Assembly: GCA_025062105.1 (NCBI GenBank)
Contig: JANXAQ010000125.1
Span: 1 to 32,467 of the forward strand
Length of the DNA stretch: 32,467 nucleotides
Source of the DNA: Thermoguttaceae bacterium
Lineage (GTDB): Bacteria; Planctomycetota; Planctomycetia; Pirellulales; Thermoguttaceae
Direction of reading: 5' to 3'
The position numbers were made by a program, and so were the translations under genes. Below the pieces are notes generated by a model. That model was not told the DNA's origin, did no database searches, and was given only the letters and a program-made list of their open reading frames with translations. Each line of letters begins with the position of its first letter. Position 1 is the stretch's first letter. Shown here piece by piece: positions 30,095 to 32,467 of this stretch.

Positions 30095-32467
30095 ATGGAT
30101 GGTTCAGTCTTTTCTGAGGTCTTGCCGGGACCAAGCTCTTCCGGGGCTTCTTTCCAAAAGGGTAGGTATATTTTGGGTTTGGATGTAGGGGTTTTATCTC
30201 TCGGTTGGGCGGCCGTGGAGCTACAGGACGGCCAACCGGTTGGGCTTCTGGATGCCGGGGTCCGCTGTTGGGAGTTGCTCAATACAGCCGAGACGGACAT
30301 TGAGCAAGGTCAGGAAACTCCGCCCGGTCAAGTACGCCGCCAGATGCGTCAAACACGTCGCCAACTGTTTCGTCGTGCCCAGCGATTGCGTCGCACTTGG
30401 CGGGCTTTGCAAACCTTAGGGCTTTTTCCCCCGGGCTCTTGCAATAGTGCCGCCCGGAAGGCTTTTTTGGAGACCTTGGACGCCCAGGCCCGCGATTGGC
30501 TCCGGCAGAACGTCTTTCTTAACGCCGTGCCTGCCAATCTGGAGGATACTTGGCCGTATCATCTGCGCTCGGCCGCTTTGGATCGTCCTTTGCCGCCGGA
30601 GCTTTTGGGTCGGGTGTTTTTTCATCTGGCCCAACGCCGCGGCTTCCAATCCAACGCCAAGACGCGCCAAGCCGACGCCCAGGACAAAAAGGAAAAAAGT
30701 CAGGTCAAAGCCGGGATTGCTCAGTTGCGTCAGGCCATGGAGGCGTCCGGTGCTCGGACCTTAGGTGAGTATTTTGCCCGGTTGGATCCCCATCAGGAGC
30801 GGATTCGTGGCCGCTGGACCAGCAGGCAGATGTATTGGGAGGAGTTTGAGGCCATTTGGGCTGTCCAGGCACCCTACCATCCCGAATGGACCGAAGAGCA
30901 CAAAGAGCGGCTTCTCCAAGCTATTTTTTCCCAGCGACCCCTTAAATCCCAAAGGGGGCTGATCGGTTTGTGTCCGTTGGAGTCGAAATTTGAGTATCCG
31001 GCCAGTGGCGGTCCGCCCAAAGTCCTTTATCGGCATCGTCGTGCGCCGATGGCCTCCCTGGAGGCTCAGCAGATCCGCTATATCCAGCGGATCAACGACC
31101 TGGAGTTTACCGATCCGTCGGGGCTTGTTTGGCGCCCCTCGGCCGAGCATCGCCAACGTCTTTATGCCCTGGCCGAAACTCAGGAGGAACTTTCCTTTAC
31201 CGACATCCGCAAAGCTTTAGGCATTCCTACCGGCAAAAAAGCCGAAGGCTGGAAGTGCAACCTGGAGGCCGGTGGGGAGAAGAAGTTGCCCGGCAACACT
31301 ACAGCCGCCCGCATCCGCCGCATCCTGGGCGACCAGGCTTGGGAGGCCCTTGGCCCAGAGGGCCAAAAACGCCTCGTCGATACCCTCTTGGCCTACCTTA
31401 GTCCAAAAGCCTGCCAAGACGCCCTCCAAACCAAGTGGGGCTTTGATCCCCAGACTGCCCAAAAGTTGGCCGACCTCGATTTAGAACAAGGTTATCATAG
31501 TTTTAGCCGTCGCGCCATCCGAAAGCTCTTGCCCCTGTTGAAGCAGGGGCTTCGCCTGAACGAGGCCATCCACAAAGTTTATGGCGATCGGGCAGGCACT
31601 GGTTTGTCCATGGATCGGCTTCCGCCGGTTCGGGACCTGATGCCCTCTGTGCGTAATCCCTTGCTAGTGCGCGCCTTGACCGAGCTACGCAAGGTGGTGA
31701 ACGCCTTGATTCGCAAGTACGGCAAACCGGTCCGTATTCATATTGAACTAGCCCGTGACCTAAAACGCTCCCGGAAGGAACGAGAAAGACTCAGCGCTAA
31801 GATGCGGGACCAGGAAAAACGCCGTGAAAAAGCCCGCCAGATCGCTCGCCAGTTGCTTGGCCGAGAACCTTCTGGTTTCGACATCCTCAAAGTCCTCCTG
31901 GCCGAAGAGTCCAACTGGCGCTGCCCTTATACGGACCAGCCCATTGAATTGGTCGCCCTGCTCGGTCCTGAGCCGCAGTTTGAGGTTGAGCACATCTGGC
32001 CCTTCCATCGCTCGTTGGATGATTCTTTTGCCAACAAAACCCTATGCTATCATGAGGAGAACCGGCGCAAGGGGGATCGGACTCCTTGGGAGGCCTATGG
32101 CAGCAATCCGCAGCGCTGGGCCGAGATCATCCAGCGGGTGAAAAACTTCCAGGGGCCTTTTGCTCAGCAAAAGCTTCGTCGATTCCTGGCTAAGGAGTTG
32201 CCCGAAGATTTTCCCAATCGGCATCTGAGCGACACCCGCTGGATCACTCGGGCGGCCGCAGATTATTTAGCCGTCCTTTATGGCGGTCGGACCGATCCCC
32301 AAACCGGACGACTCCGGATTCAGACGACCACCGGTGGTCTGACTGCCCTGATCCGCAGGGCCTTGAATTTGGACAGCATTCTCGGGCCTGGCACAGACAA
32401 AACCCGTGCCGATCATCGTCAGCACGCCATCGACGCTCTGGTGGTTGCTCTGACCACGGCGGGTTTG
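30095..32467 (+). CDS. cas9: Cas9 endonuclease, compact type II-C-like, C-terminus beyond the window
   Basis: RNA-guided DNA endonuclease of a type II CRISPR-Cas system. 791 codons are visible and the frame is open to the edge. RuvC-I: Asp30 in YILGLDVGVLSLGW (25-38). Arginine-rich bridge helix about 79-105 (RRQMRQTRRQLFRRAQRLRR). The REC start carries the family signature YHLRSAALD and FFHLAQRRGFQSN (about 150-190). RuvC-II: Glu551 in IHIELARDLKRS. HNH: His633 (EHIWPFH), Asn647 and Asn656, with the same spacing as H840, N854 and N863 of the Streptococcus pyogenes enzyme. RuvC-III: His777 and Asp780 in DHRQHAIDALVVAL. All catalytic residues are intact. The RuvC-I to HNH distance (603 residues) suits a short enzyme of about 1000-1100 residues; the PAM-interacting part is missing here. 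The ATG has AAAGGAG (30082-30088) 6 bases upstream. cas1 and cas2 would be expected downstream. Confidence 0.96.
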   Translation, partial: MDGSVFSEVLPGPSSSGASFQKGRYILGLDVGVLSLGWAAVELQDGQPVGLLDAGVRCWELLNTAETDIEQGQETPPGQVRRQMRQTRRQLFRRAQRLRRTWRALQTLGLFPPGSCNSAARKAFLETLDAQARDWLRQNVFLNAVPANLEDTWPYHLRSAALDRPLPPELLGRVFFHLAQRRGFQSNAKTRQADAQDKKEKSQVKAGIAQLRQAMEASGARTLGEYFARLDPHQERIRGRWTSRQMYWEEFEAIWAVQAPYHPEWTEEHKERLLQAIFSQRPLKSQRGLIGLCPLESKFEYPASGGPPKVLYRHRRAPMASLEAQQIRYIQRINDLEFTDPSGLVWRPSAEHRQRLYALAETQEELSFTDIRKALGIPTGKKAEGWKCNLEAGGEKKLPGNTTAARIRRILGDQAWEALGPEGQKRLVDTLLAYLSPKACQDALQTKWGFDPQTAQKLADLDLEQGYHSFSRRAIRKLLPLLKQGLRLNEAIHKVYGDRAGTGLSMDRLPPVRDLMPSVRNPLLVRALTELRKVVNALIRKYGKPVRIHIELARDLKRSRKERERLSAKMRDQEKRREKARQIARQLLGREPSGFDILKVLLAEESNWRCPYTDQPIELVALLGPEPQFEVEHIWPFHRSLDDSFANKTLCYHEENRRKGDRTPWEAYGSNPQRWAEIIQRVKNFQGPFAQQKLRRFLAKELPEDFPNRHLSDTRWITRAAADYLAVLYGGRTDPQTGRLRIQTTTGGLTALIRRALNLDSILGPGTDKTRADHRQHAIDALVVALTTAGL

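Overview
The window looks like a chromosomal segment of a planctomycete (phylum Planctomycetota, possibly a thermophilic Pirellulales-type lineage). The support is the WPQWRGP-type secreted PQQ-like beta-propeller protein, several large secreted proteins with Cys-Gly-Gly/Cys-His pairs, isolated genes rather than long operons, and moderately GC-rich coding DNA with good Shine-Dalgarno sites. The taxonomic call is inference; there is no rRNA or tRNA gene in the window to anchor it.

Layout. 1-193: 5' part of a nitroreductase gene on the minus strand, cut by the window edge. 871-3068: a Zn/corrinoid-type UroD-family methyltransferase-like gene and folP, separated by a G/A-rich degenerate repeat. 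3647-5918: a PQQ-propeller gene and a divergent Nudix-like gene. 7046-9087: a DUF218/YdcF-like membrane protein and a DUF1638 protein. 9659-12315: a two-TM zinc-ribbon-like protein, a MoaD-like sulfur carrier and a one-TM protein. 13115-22756: five minus-strand-dominated metabolic and envelope genes (AzgA-type purine permease with a charged insertion, WPQWRGP propeller protein, an atypical GH38-like protein, a 957-residue secreted protein). 24355-28564: a membrane-anchored trypsin-like protease and an S41 C-terminal-processing protease. 30095 to the end: a compact Cas9 whose last part lies outside the window.

The most important region is the right end. Divergently upstream of cas9 lies a small RNA gene with a textbook promoter (TTGACA, 17 bp, TAATAT), three hairpins and a strong intrinsic terminator. 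It fits a tracrRNA of about 120 nt, with a candidate anti-repeat at its 5' end. Cas9 keeps all RuvC and HNH catalytic residues and has the proportions of a short type II-C enzyme. No CRISPR array, cas1 or cas2 is in the window; they would be expected to the right.

The second theme is the intergenic space. It is packed with non-autonomous, MITE-like elements of at least three families (called M1, M2 and M3 here), about 20 copies in 32 kb, with terminal inverted repeats and visible target-site duplications (3 bp TNA for M1 and M3; 5 bp, often NTNAG, for M2). M1 sits inside M2 in one place, and M2 has landed exactly on the end of an M1 or M3 element in four places. No transposase gene is present in the window.
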